Source: Spirochaetaceae bacterium (GTDB lineage: Bacteria; Spirochaetota; Spirochaetia; Treponematales; Treponemataceae). From it: a stretch of 64,000 nt of DNA. This document shows, piece after piece, positions 17,203 to 27,036 of this stretch. The stretch is from assembly GCA_017622135.1 (NCBI GenBank), contig JAGARR010000004.1, positions 1 to 64,000 of the forward strand, read 5' to 3'. The notes beneath the pieces were generated by a model. That model was not told where the DNA came from. It worked only from the letters and a program-made list of their open reading frames with translations, and did not search any database. A program made the position numbers and the translations under genes. Positions within the stretch are counted from its first letter, which is position 1; the number at the start of each line of letters is the position of its first letter.

Positions 17203-18039
17203 ATGGAAATTAAAGCCGCTGATGTAAAGGCACTGCGTGACAGAACCGGTGCCGGAATGATGGAGTGTAAGAAAGCCCTCACCGAGACCAACGGTGACGC
17301 CGCAGCCGCTGAGAAGCTGCTGAAAGAAAAGGGACTGGCTGCCGTTGGCAAGCGTGCCGACCGGGAGACTACCGAAGGACGTGTATTCATCAAGATTGAG
17401 GGAAATAAGGCTGCTATCTGTGAGCTCACGTGTGAGACGGACTTCGTTGCAAAGAACGAGGACTTCGTGAAGATTGGAAACGACATCGTCGCCACTGTCA
17501 TTGCTAAGGGATACACCGAGATCAATCAGGAGCTGTCAGACATGCTGCTGGATCTGGCCACCAAGATTCGCGAGAACATGACTGTTCGCCGGCTGGAGCT
17601 GGTGGAGGTACCTGCAGATGCCGCAGTGTCCAGCTATGTTCACAGTGACGGAAAGACTGGTGTCATTACCGTTGTTTCTGCAGATCCCGCAGAGGCCGCA
17701 AAGAACGCCGATGTGGTTGAGTTTGCCCATGACTGCTGCCTGCACATTGCAGCCTTCACCCCCGCCTTCATTAAGCGGGATGACGTGGATGCCGCCTACA
17801 TCCAGGAGCAGCGTGAGATCTTCACCAAGCAGGTGGAGAGCCTGGACAAGCCCGAAAACGTGAAGAAGGGTATTGTTGAGGGCAAGGTGAACAAGCACCT
17901 GGCAGAGATTTGTTTCATGGACCAGCCCTTTGTCAAGGACGACAAGGTTTCTGTAACAAAGAAAATGGAAGAGATTGGTAAGAACGTGGGAGCCAAGTTG
18001 GCAATCACCAAGGTTGTCTCTTACCAGCTTGGAGCATAA
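17203..18039 (+). CDS. tsf: Elongation factor Ts
   Basis: 278 residues. KALRDRTGAGMMECKKAL is the N-terminal EF-Ts signature, with the TDFVAKN motif that contacts EF-Tu near residue 80. It regenerates EF-Tu-GTP. Downstream partner of rpsB, 18 bases apart, as in most bacteria. A terminator follows and separates it from frr. Confidence 0.97.
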   Translation: MEIKAADVKALRDRTGAGMMECKKALTETNGDAAAAEKLLKEKGLAAVGKRADRETTEGRVFIKIEGNKAAICELTCETDFVAKNEDFVKIGNDIVATVIAKGYTEINQELSDMLLDLATKIRENMTVRRLELVEVPADAAVSSYVHSDGKTGVITVVSADPAEAAKNADVVEFAHDCCLHIAAFTPAFIKRDDVDAAYIQEQREIFTKQVESLDKPENVKKGIVEGKVNKHLAEICFMDQPFVKDDKVSVTKKMEEIGKNVGAKLAITKVVSYQLGA

Positions 18040-18054
18040 TTTTCTATAACAAAC

Positions 18055-18091
18055 CTTGGTAGCATGGGATTCCATCTACCAAGTTTTTTTT
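18055..18091 (+). terminator. Intrinsic terminator after tsf
   Basis: CTTGGTAG pairs with CTACCAAG (18076-18083), extended by CATGG/CCAT, and is followed by eight T. It lies between tsf and frr, so it may only partly stop transcription into the downstream cluster. Confidence 0.85.
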
Positions 18092-18103
18092 GAGGAGCAT
18101 TTC

Positions 18104-18655
18104 ATGTCAGTAAGTGAGGCAACAATAGCCCGCATGGACAAGACAATTGCGGCATTGAAGGATGAGTTTAAGGCCCTGCGCACTGGTCGTGCCTCGGCCT
18201 CAATTTTTGACCGGGTGAAGGTTGACTACTATGGTACCCCCACCCCCTTGAACCAGGTCTCCACCATCTCTGTTCCGGAGGCACGTTCAATCGTCATCCA
18301 ACCCTTCGACAAATCCCTTATCGGCGAGATAGAGAAGGCAATCCAGAAGTCCGAGCTGGGACTAAATCCCTCCAACGACGGAAAGGTTATCCGCATCTCC
18401 ATTCCGCCCCTGACAGCCGAGCGCCGCAAGGAGCTGGTGAAGCAGGCAAAAGCTACTGCAGAGAACAGCCGGGTTGCCATCCGGAACATTCGTCGGGACG
18501 GCAACGATGACCTGAAGAAGCAGCAGAAGGATGGAGTCATCACTGAGGATGAACTGAAGACTGATGAGGCTGACCTCCAGAAGTCCACGGACAAGTACAT
18601 TCAAGATATCAACAAGATTCTTGAAGAAAAAGAAAAGGAAATCATGGAAGGCTGA
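18104..18655 (+). CDS. frr: Ribosome recycling factor
   Basis: 183 residues from the ATG at 18104, set by GAGGAG upstream. Typical RRF sequence: [26 protein letters not shown], then [19 protein letters not shown] and [12 protein letters not shown]. It splits post-termination ribosomes with EF-G. Its stop overlaps the next start (TGATG), so uppS is translationally coupled. Confidence 0.97.
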   Translation: MSVSEATIARMDKTIAALKDEFKALRTGRASASIFDRVKVDYYGTPTPLNQVSTISVPEARSIVIQPFDKSLIGEIEKAIQKSELGLNPSNDGKVIRISIPPLTAERRKELVKQAKATAENSRVAIRNIRRDGNDDLKKQQKDGVITEDELKTDEADLQKSTDKYIQDINKILEEKEKEIMEG

Positions 18656-19383
18656 TGGCTGCCATTACTACGGATGACAAGGTTGTTCCCATCCATGTTG
18701 GCATCATCATGGATGGGAATGGCCGCTGGGCCCAGAAACGAAAGCTTCCCCGCACAGCCGGTCACAAGGAAGGCTTGGAGGTGGCAAAGCGGATTGTTTC
18801 CTGTGCCGCCGATGCAGGCGTAAAGTATGTGACTCTCTATACCTTCTCAACGGAAAATTGGAAGCGTACAGAGGAGGAGGTTGGTTTTCTCATGGGCCTT
18901 GTCACCCGTCATCTTCGTGCTGAGTATAAGTTCTACAAGCAGCATGGCATCAGGATACGTCATCTGGGTGACACCAGCAGGCTTCCCCCTGAAGTGCAGC
19001 GGGAAATGACGCTTGCCGAAACAGAGACAGCTCACTTGAACAGGATGACCGTTGTTCTGGCCATCAATTACGGTGGTAGGGATGAACTGTTGCGGGCTAT
19101 GAAAAAGCTCACCCCTAAGTTTGCGTCTGGGAATGTCAGAGAGGAAGATGTCTCGGCTGCCTTTGATGTTCCAGAGCTGCCAGATGCAGACATCATTATC
19201 CGCACTGGCGGTGAAAAGCGACTCAGCAATTTCTTGTTGTGGCAGTCGGCTTACTCCGAGTTGTTTTTTTCAGATACTTTGTGGCCGGATTATACCCAGG
19301 ATGAGTTCCTGACAACTTTGAGTGATTTTCAGCAACGTAACCGACGATATGGAGATGTAGAGCGTGAGGAGGAGGAGCAATGA
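18655..19383 (+). CDS. uppS: Isoprenyl transferase (undecaprenyl diphosphate synthase)
   Basis: 242 residues. HVGIIMDGNGRWAQKR carries the catalytic Asp20 and the pyrophosphate-binding residues. Later motifs: YTFSTENWKRTEEEV and the RTGGEKRLSNFLLWQSAYSELFF box. It makes the C55 lipid carrier for peptidoglycan from FPP and IPP. Overlaps cdsA by four bases. Confidence 0.95.
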   Translation: MAAITTDDKVVPIHVGIIMDGNGRWAQKRKLPRTAGHKEGLEVAKRIVSCAADAGVKYVTLYTFSTENWKRTEEEVGFLMGLVTRHLRAEYKFYKQHGIRIRHLGDTSRLPPEVQREMTLAETETAHLNRMTVVLAINYGGRDELLRAMKKLTPKFASGNVREEDVSAAFDVPELPDADIIIRTGGEKRLSNFLLWQSAYSELFFSDTLWPDYTQDEFLTTLSDFQQRNRRYGDVEREEEEQ

Positions 19384-20240
19384 GCAAGGTTGTAAATAGA
19401 TTGTTAACTTTTTTTGTTGGCCTTCCCCTTGTGGTGTTTTTTGTGTGCTTCACTCCCCTTCACCACATTCTGTTGCATATTGCCATTGTAGTATTCGCTT
19501 CCGTTGCCTCCTGTGAGATATATAATCTGCTGTCCAAAAATATACCCATGCAGAGAAAGGCAATTGTTGTGGGATTGTCCACATTGATTCCACTGTCAAC
19601 CTATATCTGTGCGCTGCTGAAGCTTGATTTCGTACTTTCCACCCTGGTCTTCATTGCCAGCTTCATGGCTCTGCTGATTATGGAGGTGTTCTGCCCCAAT
19701 GCCAAAAATCCAGAGGAGCCCTTCAAGGACTCAAACCATAAGCTGGTGGGATCACTCTTTGTGCTGTTTTACGGCGGCTACCTGCTCTCGTTCCTGTCCA
19801 GAATGACAGTACTGGAGCATTCCACTGAATTTATTGTCTTGTTCTTAGTGATGGTATTCCTCTGTGATTCCGCCGCCTGGTTTTTCGGAATGCTCTTTGG
19901 AAAGGGAAACAGGGGATATGTAAAGGCCAGTCCCAACAAGAGTATCGTGGGATTTGTAGGTGGAATCCTTGGAGCCATTGCCAGCGGAATCTTATGTGCC
20001 TTTATCTGGCCCCAGGTGTTCGCAGGCTCCTTGTGGAGGATGGTCATCCTGGGACTTGCGGTTTCCATCTCCGCCATTCTCGGAGACCTTGCAGAGTCAG
20101 TATTCAAGCGTTCTGCAAAGGAAAAGGACTCCGGCAATTTTATTCCTGGCCGTGGGGGAGCCTTGGACTCCATCGATTCAGTCCTAATGGCAGCCCCCCT
20201 ATTCTATTTTATTGCTACAATGCTATTTACAGACTTATGA
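19380..20240 (+). CDS. cdsA: Phosphatidate cytidylyltransferase
   Basis: 286 residues, about eight transmembrane helices. The C-terminal signature is SVFKRSAKEKDSGNFIPGRG followed by GALDSIDS, a slightly changed version of the usual K-D-x-G...P-G-H-G-G...D-R-x-D pattern (His to Arg, Arg to Ser). It makes CDP-diacylglycerol from phosphatidate and CTP in the inner membrane. Its stop overlaps the dxr start. Confidence 0.92.
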   Translation: MSKVVNRLLTFFVGLPLVVFFVCFTPLHHILLHIAIVVFASVASCEIYNLLSKNIPMQRKAIVVGLSTLIPLSTYICALLKLDFVLSTLVFIASFMALLIMEVFCPNAKNPEEPFKDSNHKLVGSLFVLFYGGYLLSFLSRMTVLEHSTEFIVLFLVMVFLCDSAAWFFGMLFGKGNRGYVKASPNKSIVGFVGGILGAIASGILCAFIWPQVFAGSLWRMVILGLAVSISAILGDLAESVFKRSAKEKDSGNFIPGRGGALDSIDSVLMAAPLFYFIATMLFTDL

Positions 20241-21382
20241 AAAAAATACTTGTCCTCGGTTGTACTGGTTCCATCGGAACAAGTACCCTTGATATTGTCC
20301 GGGAATTTCCCGACAGGTTCCAGATTGTTGCCTTGACAGCACATTCCTCAAAAGAAAAACTGAAGGCCTTGTCTTGTGAGTTTGGTGGTGTTCCCACCTG
20401 TCTCACTGGACAGGAACCGCCAGAAGCTTTGGAGCATCTCATTTCCACCTGTGGAGCCGATATTGCAGTCAATGGAATCGCTGGTTCCCCCGGACTCATG
20501 CCTTCGGTCTACGCCTTGCAGGCGGGAATGGATCTGGCTTTGGCCAACAAGGAGACCATCGTCATGGCTGGTCCTTTGGTGTCACAGCTGGCGGAGCAGA
20601 ATGGTTGCAGAATTCTGCCGGTTGACTCTGAGCATTCTGCCGTATTCACCCTTGTGCAAAAATTTGGATCTGACACCATTGGACAGATTGTACTTACTGC
20701 ATCCGGTGGTCCTTTTCGGGAAAAACCACGAGATGAGCTTCCCTTTGTGAAACCTGCAGATGCCTTGAAGCATCCCACTTGGGATATGGGTACAAAGATT
20801 ACTATCGATTCAGCGACTCTAGCCAACAAGGGCTTGGAGGTGATTGAGGCGTGCAGGCTTTTTAATGTGCCGCCAGAGCGGGTGAAGGTTACGGTCCATC
20901 CCCAGAGCTTGGTTCATTCACTGGTCAGAACTACCGACGGAGTCTTGTACGCACAGATTTCACCGCCGGACATGCGTCATCCCATCCTTACAGCCCTCAC
21001 CTGGCCGGAATTTGTTCCCAGTAGCCTGGAGGAATGGGACATCACTGCTGGCGGTACGCTGAATTTCTATCCTCCCAGAATGGATGATTTTCCGATGTTG
21101 CCACTGGCCTACAAGGCCCTCCTCCAGAATGCTGGTCCCATTGCCTACAATGCTGCAAATGAGGTGGCGGTGGCGGCTTTCTTGGCCGAAAAGATTTCCT
21201 TCACCCAAATTGCCGCTGTCACGGAACGGGTTCTAGAGTATGACTGGCAGCGGGAGCCTGTTACTATACAGGACGTGTTTTTGTTTGACAGTCAGGCACG
21301 TCAGCTGGCACAGCAACTGGTAGAAAAGCTTTCCAGCAAAACCAATGTTGATGACGGCCATTCCGTGGAGGTTCTTCAGTGA
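20237..21382 (+). CDS. dxr: 1-deoxy-D-xylulose 5-phosphate reductoisomerase
   Basis: 381 residues from the ATG at 20237, which overlaps the cdsA stop. The NADPH site GCTGSIGTSTLDIV begins at residue 8. LANKETIVMAG, PVDSEHSAVFTL and the metal site around KITIDSATLANKGLEVIEA follow. It commits DXP to the MEP isoprenoid route, which supplies the substrate of UppS two genes upstream. Confidence 0.96.
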   Translation: MKKILVLGCTGSIGTSTLDIVREFPDRFQIVALTAHSSKEKLKALSCEFGGVPTCLTGQEPPEALEHLISTCGADIAVNGIAGSPGLMPSVYALQAGMDLALANKETIVMAGPLVSQLAEQNGCRILPVDSEHSAVFTLVQKFGSDTIGQIVLTASGGPFREKPRDELPFVKPADALKHPTWDMGTKITIDSATLANKGLEVIEACRLFNVPPERVKVTVHPQSLVHSLVRTTDGVLYAQISPPDMRHPILTALTWPEFVPSSLEEWDITAGGTLNFYPPRMDDFPMLPLAYKALLQNAGPIAYNAANEVAVAAFLAEKISFTQIAAVTERVLEYDWQREPVTIQDVFLFDSQARQLAQQLVEKLSSKTNVDDGHSVEVLQ

Positions 21383-22734
21383 CCATAGTTTGGGGTATTC
21401 TCTGTCTCGGACTCATTGTCTTTGTTCATGAGCTGGGACATTTTATTGCCGCAAGGCTTTGTGGTGTTGAGGTGGAAAGCTTTTCCATCGGCATGGGACC
21501 GGTTCTGCTGCATAAAACCATCGGCAAGACTGACTACCGCTTGTCCTTACTGCCCTTCGGCGGCTACTGCGGCATGAAGGGAGAGCAGGCGTTTCGTGAG
21601 GCCTTGGAGCAGAATCTGCCTGAAATCCCCAAGGAACCAGGGGGATTCTATGGTGTGCATCCCTTGAAGCGGGCAATCATTGCATTTTCCGGGCCTGCTA
21701 TGAACCTCATTTTTGCAGTTGTCAGTCTTTCCATCATTGCCATGACCGGCTACACCTTCTATGCCGCTGACAATCGTGTTGTTTTGGCAGATGAGGTGTA
21801 CCCAGAAATGGATTCCGCCGCAAAGCATGCCGGCATCATGACTGGCGACAGAATCTTGTCCATTGCAGGTCAGCCAGTCACCGACTTTTCCCAGATTGCC
21901 CAGATTGCCGGTGTCAGGCCAGACGAGCAGCTTGACTTTGTGGTGCAGCGGGATGGGCAGGAGCTGACCATCAGCCTGACCCCTGTGATGGACCCTTCCA
22001 CAGGACAGGGCAAGGTGGGGGTCATGAGCTGGATAGAGCCATTGGTTCATACCGTCACCCTGGGGGCGGCGGGATACCGGGCTGGTTTCCAGGAGGGGGA
22101 CCTGATTGTTGCGGTAAATGGGGTACCTGTAGACAATACCGTTGACATACAGCGGCTCGTTCCAGCGGGAGCTTCCACGGTGGATTTCCAGGTGATGCGG
22201 GGAGACGCTTCCCAGCCCATCACCCTTTCTACTGCAATTCCAGCCAATGGGGACTTAGGATTATTATTTTCAGTTCCGGCCAGAGAGGCTCCCCGGTATT
22301 CCTTCTTCCCAGCCATCTGGCAGGGGATAAAGGAAACAGGAGAGCTGGTGGCCCTCACCTTCAAGAGCATTGGTCTCCTGTTCAAGGGAGTTGACGTGAC
22401 ACAGGCGGTGTCTGGCCCTGTACGCATCACAATTATGTTGGGAGACACTGTTCAAAGTGGCTTTGACGCAGGAGTTCGTTCTGGTTTGGCCAGTACCTTG
22501 AATTTTCTGGCCCTCATTAGTATTTCTTTGTTCATTATGAACTTGTTGCCCATACCAATTCTGGACGGCGGCCTCATTCTCTTCGCTCTCATCCAGATCC
22601 TAATTCGAAGGTCGGTACATCCCAAGGTGATGTACTATACCCAATTCATTGGTATCGGCTTTATTATAATCCTCTTCGGGATTGCACTCTTTAGCGATGC
22701 CCGGTATGTATTCACAGACTTATTGAGGCGGTAA
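21379..22734 (+). CDS. rseP: RseP-type site-2 intramembrane metalloprotease
   Basis: 451 residues from a GTG that overlaps the dxr stop. Zinc motif HELGH at 17-21 in the first membrane helix, two PDZ-like domains in the middle (AGIMTGDRILSIAGQPVTDF and AGFQEGDLIVAVNGVPVDNT), and the NLLPIPILDGG motif near residue 390 that completes the active site. It cuts transmembrane substrates, such as anti-sigma factors or spent signal peptides, inside the membrane. Confidence 0.95.
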   Translation: MTIVWGILCLGLIVFVHELGHFIAARLCGVEVESFSIGMGPVLLHKTIGKTDYRLSLLPFGGYCGMKGEQAFREALEQNLPEIPKEPGGFYGVHPLKRAIIAFSGPAMNLIFAVVSLSIIAMTGYTFYAADNRVVLADEVYPEMDSAAKHAGIMTGDRILSIAGQPVTDFSQIAQIAGVRPDEQLDFVVQRDGQELTISLTPVMDPSTGQGKVGVMSWIEPLVHTVTLGAAGYRAGFQEGDLIVAVNGVPVDNTVDIQRLVPAGASTVDFQVMRGDASQPITLSTAIPANGDLGLLFSVPAREAPRYSFFPAIWQGIKETGELVALTFKSIGLLFKGVDVTQAVSGPVRITIMLGDTVQSGFDAGVRSGLASTLNFLALISISLFIMNLLPIPILDGGLILFALIQILIRRSVHPKVMYYTQFIGIGFIIILFGIALFSDARYVFTDLLRR

Positions 22735-22737
22735 ATT

Positions 22738-24660
22738 ATGTATACTACCTTGTTTACAAAAAAACAATTCATTTCTTTGCTGTTGCTTTCGATGGGACTT
22801 TCCCTCTGGGGACAGGTTCATGTATCCACTCAAGCCCACCAGGATATGGTGAACAGGATTGCCGTCACTAAGGACGGATCAATCTTTTCTGCCGGCAAGG
22901 ATGGATTCCTCATCCGATGGGCTCAAGACGGGCTCGGTGAGCATTATCAGATTACAGAGCTGGACATTCCCATGATAGCGGTGCATCCCAATGGCAACGA
23001 CATTGCCGTGTATGAAACCGACGGTTTTTCCATACATCGTGTGTCCGTCTGGAACTGGACCTCATTGCGCAGGAAATTTGTCAAGACCTTTACCAACTCC
23101 ATCACCTCCTTGGACTTTACCGCCAAGGGAAGCCTTCTGGCGGTGGGAACTGCCACTGTAAACGGAATGGTGTTTCTGAATCCCAGCACAGGCCAGACAG
23201 TCTCCAAAATAAAGGAGTCAACGGGAATCGTCAGCATGTTCCAGGGAAGCGCCTCGGAAAAGAGTGCAGTCCTTTACTCTCCTACTGGCTCCCTTAGCTA
23301 CTACAACATGACAAATGGCAGCCGCAAGGAACGTTTTTCTACGGAAACCCAACTGGAGCAGGTGGTCATGTTTGGCAACAACATGTTCTGTGCCGGAGTG
23401 AAGAACAACCAGCTCCATGTCATCGACGCGTTGTCAGGAAAGACCCTCTCCCGGATTTCAGCCAGATCGCCCATCATTGTCAATGGCAGCGACTCCACCC
23501 TGTACTACCTCGAGAATGACGGGAGAAGCTACACACTCAAGGCGATTGAAAGCCAGATAACGGAAAAGGGTGCCACTGTATCCACACCCATCACCATCAA
23601 AGCTCTCTCTGATATCAACGCTGCAAATGCCGTCACCACGGCAATCTACAGTCAGAACAAGATTGTTCTGGGCTCCAAGGCTGGAAACCTTTTTGAGCTG
23701 CCGCTGGCAAGTGAGACTGCACCTGTGGGACAGCTTGCAGTCATTACGGAGAACATGTATGACAAGATCTATGACATTGCCTCCATCGGTTCCGACTTCT
23801 ATTTCCTCACAAAGGACACCATATTCCGGTCATCCTATGATACAGGGCAGATTGACACTGTGGGAAGCCAAAACGGGTTTACCAACATTGTGTCTTACGG
23901 ACAGGATGTGATTCTGTGGTCGCGCGGCACTAAAAAGGCCATTGTCCTGATGAATTTGCAGACAAAAGAGACGCAAACGCTCTTTACCCCAAAGAATTAT
24001 ATCGAGAACCTTCGTCTCTTCGGAAACAAGATTGTCTATATCGAGGGAAGCACCACTGTCAAGCTGTTCGACATTGACACCAGAGCAAACTCCGAGCTGT
24101 ATACAGGAACAGGCATCCAGGATGCGGTACTGTATAATGGCACCGACTTGTATGTTGCCAAGTCAGCCTCCAGCAATCCCCGCTCCCCACTCATCAGTGT
24201 TGACACCGTAACCCAAGAGACGGTGATGATGCCAGTGGATGGGAACGTGGCCTTCTCCCTGAGCCTTGACCAGGAAATGGGCTCCAACGTAATCTATGGA
24301 ATCCAGGCAATTTCTCAGGAAAACAAGGCCCAGACTACAATCTTTGCCTTTTATCCTGAACGAAAAACGTCATCAGCAATCATGAAGGTTGCCGACGAGG
24401 ATGTGAGTGCGTTCCTCACCCTATATGGAACCACAATCTATACAAATATTGGGAAAAGCCAGATTCGTTCCTATGACACAAAGACACGGAAGAGTATCAA
24501 TATGAACCGCTCCTCCTCCTTGCCGCTGAAGCTGGCGAGAAGCAGCAGCAGGATTGCCGTATTGAATAGGGACGGCAGCATTTCCTGGTACAATCCAGGC
24601 AACGGACAGGTTATTGCAGACTGGTACATGACCACAGACAAGCAGTGGGTTGAATTCTAA
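22738..24660 (+). CDS. Secreted beta-propeller (WD40/PQQ-like) protein
   Basis: 640 residues with a cleavable signal peptide (about 1-25, ending LSLWGQ). The body is a series of propeller-like blades, the clearest being HQDMVNRIAVTKDGSIFSAG followed by KDGFLIRW, and VISWYNPGNG-type strands near the end. No catalytic residues recognised. It starts 4 bases after rseP, so it is probably co-transcribed, and ends one base before the convergent dnaB stop. A periplasmic scaffold role is an inference. Confidence 0.75.
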   Translation: MYTTLFTKKQFISLLLLSMGLSLWGQVHVSTQAHQDMVNRIAVTKDGSIFSAGKDGFLIRWAQDGLGEHYQITELDIPMIAVHPNGNDIAVYETDGFSIHRVSVWNWTSLRRKFVKTFTNSITSLDFTAKGSLLAVGTATVNGMVFLNPSTGQTVSKIKESTGIVSMFQGSASEKSAVLYSPTGSLSYYNMTNGSRKERFSTETQLEQVVMFGNNMFCAGVKNNQLHVIDALSGKTLSRISARSPIIVNGSDSTLYYLENDGRSYTLKAIESQITEKGATVSTPITIKALSDINAANAVTTAIYSQNKIVLGSKAGNLFELPLASETAPVGQLAVITENMYDKIYDIASIGSDFYFLTKDTIFRSSYDTGQIDTVGSQNGFTNIVSYGQDVILWSRGTKKAIVLMNLQTKETQTLFTPKNYIENLRLFGNKIVYIEGSTTVKLFDIDTRANSELYTGTGIQDAVLYNGTDLYVAKSASSNPRSPLISVDTVTQETVMMPVDGNVAFSLSLDQEMGSNVIYGIQAISQENKAQTTIFAFYPERKTSSAIMKVADEDVSAFLTLYGTTIYTNIGKSQIRSYDTKTRKSINMNRSSSLPLKLARSSSRIAVLNRDGSISWYNPGNGQVIADWYMTTDKQWVEF

Positions 24661-24661
24661 C

Positions 24662-25996
24662 TCAGCCTTCTGCCTTGTTCTCGAATTTGGCGTATTGAGG
24701 AAGAAACAGCAGGTCAACATTGCCGATGGGACCGTTGCGCTGCTTTGCCAGGATAATCTTGGCATCGATGGCGCCAGTTCCGTCATCGTCGGTGACCTTT
24801 CGTTCCCGGTGAATGAACATAACCACATCGGCATCCTGCTCGATGGAGCCTGAGTCACGAAGATTTGCCAGGGTCGGCTCCTTTCCCTCGCTGTCACGGG
24901 TAACCTGGGCAAGAGCAACAATGGGAATCTTCAGCTCACGGGCGAGACTCTTGAGGGAGCGGGATATTTCCGACACCTGCTCGTGGCGGGGAACGGCTGA
25001 ATTGGCATTCTCGCTGGTAATCAAACCAAGATAGTCTATGAAGATAATCTCCACTTCGTACTGCTGGCGCATCTTTCTGGCCATGGCCCGCAGGTCAAGC
25101 ATCTTCATGTTGGGAGTGTCAGCCACGTACAGGGGAGCGTCATAGCACCGGCTTGCTGCCTCCTGCAATCGTTGGAAATCGTCCATCTTCAGCATTCCTG
25201 ATCGAATCTTGCTACCAGATATCCGAGATTCCTGGCTGAAAAGCCGCTGGCCAATCTGCTGAGATGCCATTTCCAAGGAGAAAAAGCCCGTGGGAATCTT
25301 CTTTGTGATAGCAATGTGCTGAATCATGGAGAGGGCCAAGGCTGTCTTTCCCATGGAGGGACGGGCACCAATGATAATCATCTCGGAACTCTGAAAGCCA
25401 CTGGTCATGGAATCCAAGGCCGTGAAGCCAGAGGGAATACCGGTATAGGCATCCTTATTGTGGAAATGCTTCTCGATCAGATCAAAGGTTTCCGGAACCA
25501 ATTCCTCCATGGTCATAAACCGCTGGGTCTGGTCCATCTCCGCCAGAGAAAACAGCTTGTTCTGAGCCTCCTCCAAGGTGGAACGGCTGGACTTGGTGTC
25601 GTCGTGGGAATCAGTGATGACTTGGGATGAAACTTTGATCAAATCTCGGCGAACCGACTGATCCTTCACCACTTGGGCATAATACTCAACGTTGGAGCTG
25701 GTGGGAACATGGTCCGGCAAGGATGCAACATAAGCCACTCCACCAGCAGCATCCAGCTGTCCGGTAATCCTCAACTCATCAGTAAGGGTAAGGATATCCC
25801 CCCGCTGGCCCTTGTTGTAGAGTGAAAGAATGGCTTTGTAGATGGTTTGATGTTGAAGTGAATAGAAGCGGTCTGGCCGCAGATGACCGATAACAAGACC
25901 AACCGCATCCCAGTCCAAGAGCATGGCTCCTAATGTCGCCTGCTCCGCCTCCAGATTGTGAGGCGGAATCTTGTCTCTGAGGGATGCGGTGGACAT
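24662..25996 (-). CDS. dnaB: Replicative DNA helicase DnaB
   Basis: 444 residues. N-terminal DnaB domain (PPHNLEAEQATLGAMLLD), then the RecA-like helicase domain with Walker A ARPSMGKT at 211-218, IFIDYLGLIT (Walker B), and the DnaB box IPIVALAQVTRDSEGKEPTLANLRDSG (written here in two parts for motif reading). Unwinds the replication fork. Last gene of the rpsF-ssb-rpsR-rplI-dnaB series, 4 bases after rplI. Confidence 0.97.
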   Translation of the reverse strand: MSTASLRDKIPPHNLEAEQATLGAMLLDWDAVGLVIGHLRPDRFYSLQHQTIYKAILSLYNKGQRGDILTLTDELRITGQLDAAGGVAYVASLPDHVPTSSNVEYYAQVVKDQSVRRDLIKVSSQVITDSHDDTKSSRSTLEEAQNKLFSLAEMDQTQRFMTMEELVPETFDLIEKHFHNKDAYTGIPSGFTALDSMTSGFQSSEMIIIGARPSMGKTALALSMIQHIAITKKIPTGFFSLEMASQQIGQRLFSQESRISGSKIRSGMLKMDDFQRLQEAASRCYDAPLYVADTPNMKMLDLRAMARKMRQQYEVEIIFIDYLGLITSENANSAVPRHEQVSEISRSLKSLARELKIPIVALAQVTRDSEGKEPTLANLRDSGSIEQDADVVMFIHRERKVTDDDGTGAIDAKIILAKQRNGPIGNVDLLFLPQYAKFENKAEG

Positions 25997-26000
25997 GATA

Positions 26001-26519
26001 TTATGCCTCGGTGGACTCTGTAGCCTCAGCTTCCTTTGCCTTGGCAGCAGCCTCAGCAGCCTTTGCAGCCTCTTCCTGAGAAACTACCTCGATGGCGAGC
26101 TCTGCTGTTGCAGCCTCATAGAGACGAACTGTTGCATGATACTTACCAACACTCTTGATGGCAGTTCCAGGGATTTCGATGCGCTTGCGCTCAATGTCGA
26201 AACCATTCTTCTGAAGCTCATCAGCAACAGACTGGTTTGTAACGGCACCGTACAGCTTTCCGTTGGGACCAGCGGGCATAACCAGACTGACTGTGTAGGC
26301 TTCCAGCTTCTCCTTGAGGCTGGCTGCATCCTTGCGCTTCTCGGCCTTGCGGGCTTCAATCTCGGCCTTGCGTCCCTCAAAATAAGCCACGGTCATCTCA
26401 TTGTAGGGCAATGCCAAGTTACGAGGTAGCAAGAAGTTACGGGCATATCCGTTTGCTACAACCTTTACATCACCTTCTTCACCCAGGTGCTTTACATCCT
26501 GATTTAGTATTACCTTCAT
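26001..26519 (-). CDS. rplI: 50S ribosomal protein L9
   Basis: 172 residues. Starts MKVILNQDVKHLGEEGDVKV, the standard L9 N-terminal domain, then a long helix (AEIEARKAEKRKDAASLKEK) and a C-terminal domain. The C-terminus has an extra Ala/Glu-rich tail of about 25 residues. Separated from rpsR by an unusually long structured gap. Confidence 0.96.
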   Translation of the reverse strand: MKVILNQDVKHLGEEGDVKVVANGYARNFLLPRNLALPYNEMTVAYFEGRKAEIEARKAEKRKDAASLKEKLEAYTVSLVMPAGPNGKLYGAVTNQSVADELQKNGFDIERKRIEIPGTAIKSVGKYHATVRLYEAATAELAIEVVSQEEAAKAAEAAAKAKEAEATESTEA

Positions 26520-26536
26520 TCACAAGCTCCATTATC

Positions 26537-26682
26537 GTGTGCGTCAATCGCACAGTTCGTTTTCATGGAAACACAGCTTCCGGGAGTCGGACTGTGCTCC
26601 ATCCTGTCCGTAGGCTTACTACCTACGAACCTGTCAAAGTATTGCTCACCCTTTGTTTGCACTACAAAGGGAAGACTCCCTG
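26537..26682 (-). ncRNA. Structured RNA candidate between rpsR and rplI
   Basis: On the minus strand a long-range stem GGGAGTC/GACTCCC (26674-26680 with 26582-26588) encloses two perfect hairpins: CCCTTTG/CAAAGGG (26649-26671) and CGTAGG/CCTACG (26609-26627). A third, TGTGCG/CGCACA (26538-26554), lies just before the rplI ribosome-binding site, and an AAGCT segment could pair with AGCTT next to that site. No U-run, so it does not look like a terminator. It may be an autoregulatory element for L9 or S18. Confidence 0.55.
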
Positions 26683-26691
26683 TCCTCTTCT

Positions 26692-27003
26692 TTAGTTTGC
26701 TACGAAAGGCAGAAGACAGATGGCACGGGCACGCTTAATCTCCAGAGCCAGACGACGCTGGTGCTTTGCGCAGGTTCCGGTGATGCGGCGGGGAAGAATC
26801 TTACCCCGCTCTGTGGTGAAACGGCGCAGACCATCGGCATCCTTGTAGTCAATCTTTGCCTTCTGGGCACAGAAACGGCAAACCTTCTTGCGGAAGAAGG
26901 TCTTACCCTTAGCACGAGGTGCACGCTCATCAGCGTCACGGATTACATCCTGCATCTGTACATCAGGTGTGGTGTCAATATCTTTGATTACTTCGTCTGA
27001 CAT
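26692..27003 (-). CDS. rpsR: 30S ribosomal protein S18
   Basis: 103 residues. The S18 core [20 protein letters not shown]...[35 protein letters not shown] is complete, with zinc-type CRFC. The N-terminus is about 30 residues longer and acidic compared with short S18 proteins. Lies between ssb and rplI. Confidence 0.96.
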   Translation of the reverse strand: MSDEVIKDIDTTPDVQMQDVIRDADERAPRAKGKTFFRKKVCRFCAQKAKIDYKDADGLRRFTTERGKILPRRITGTCAKHQRRLALEIKRARAICLLPFVAN

Positions 27004-27036
27004 GTCAATTCTCCTTAAAATTAGCTGACTTGCAGC

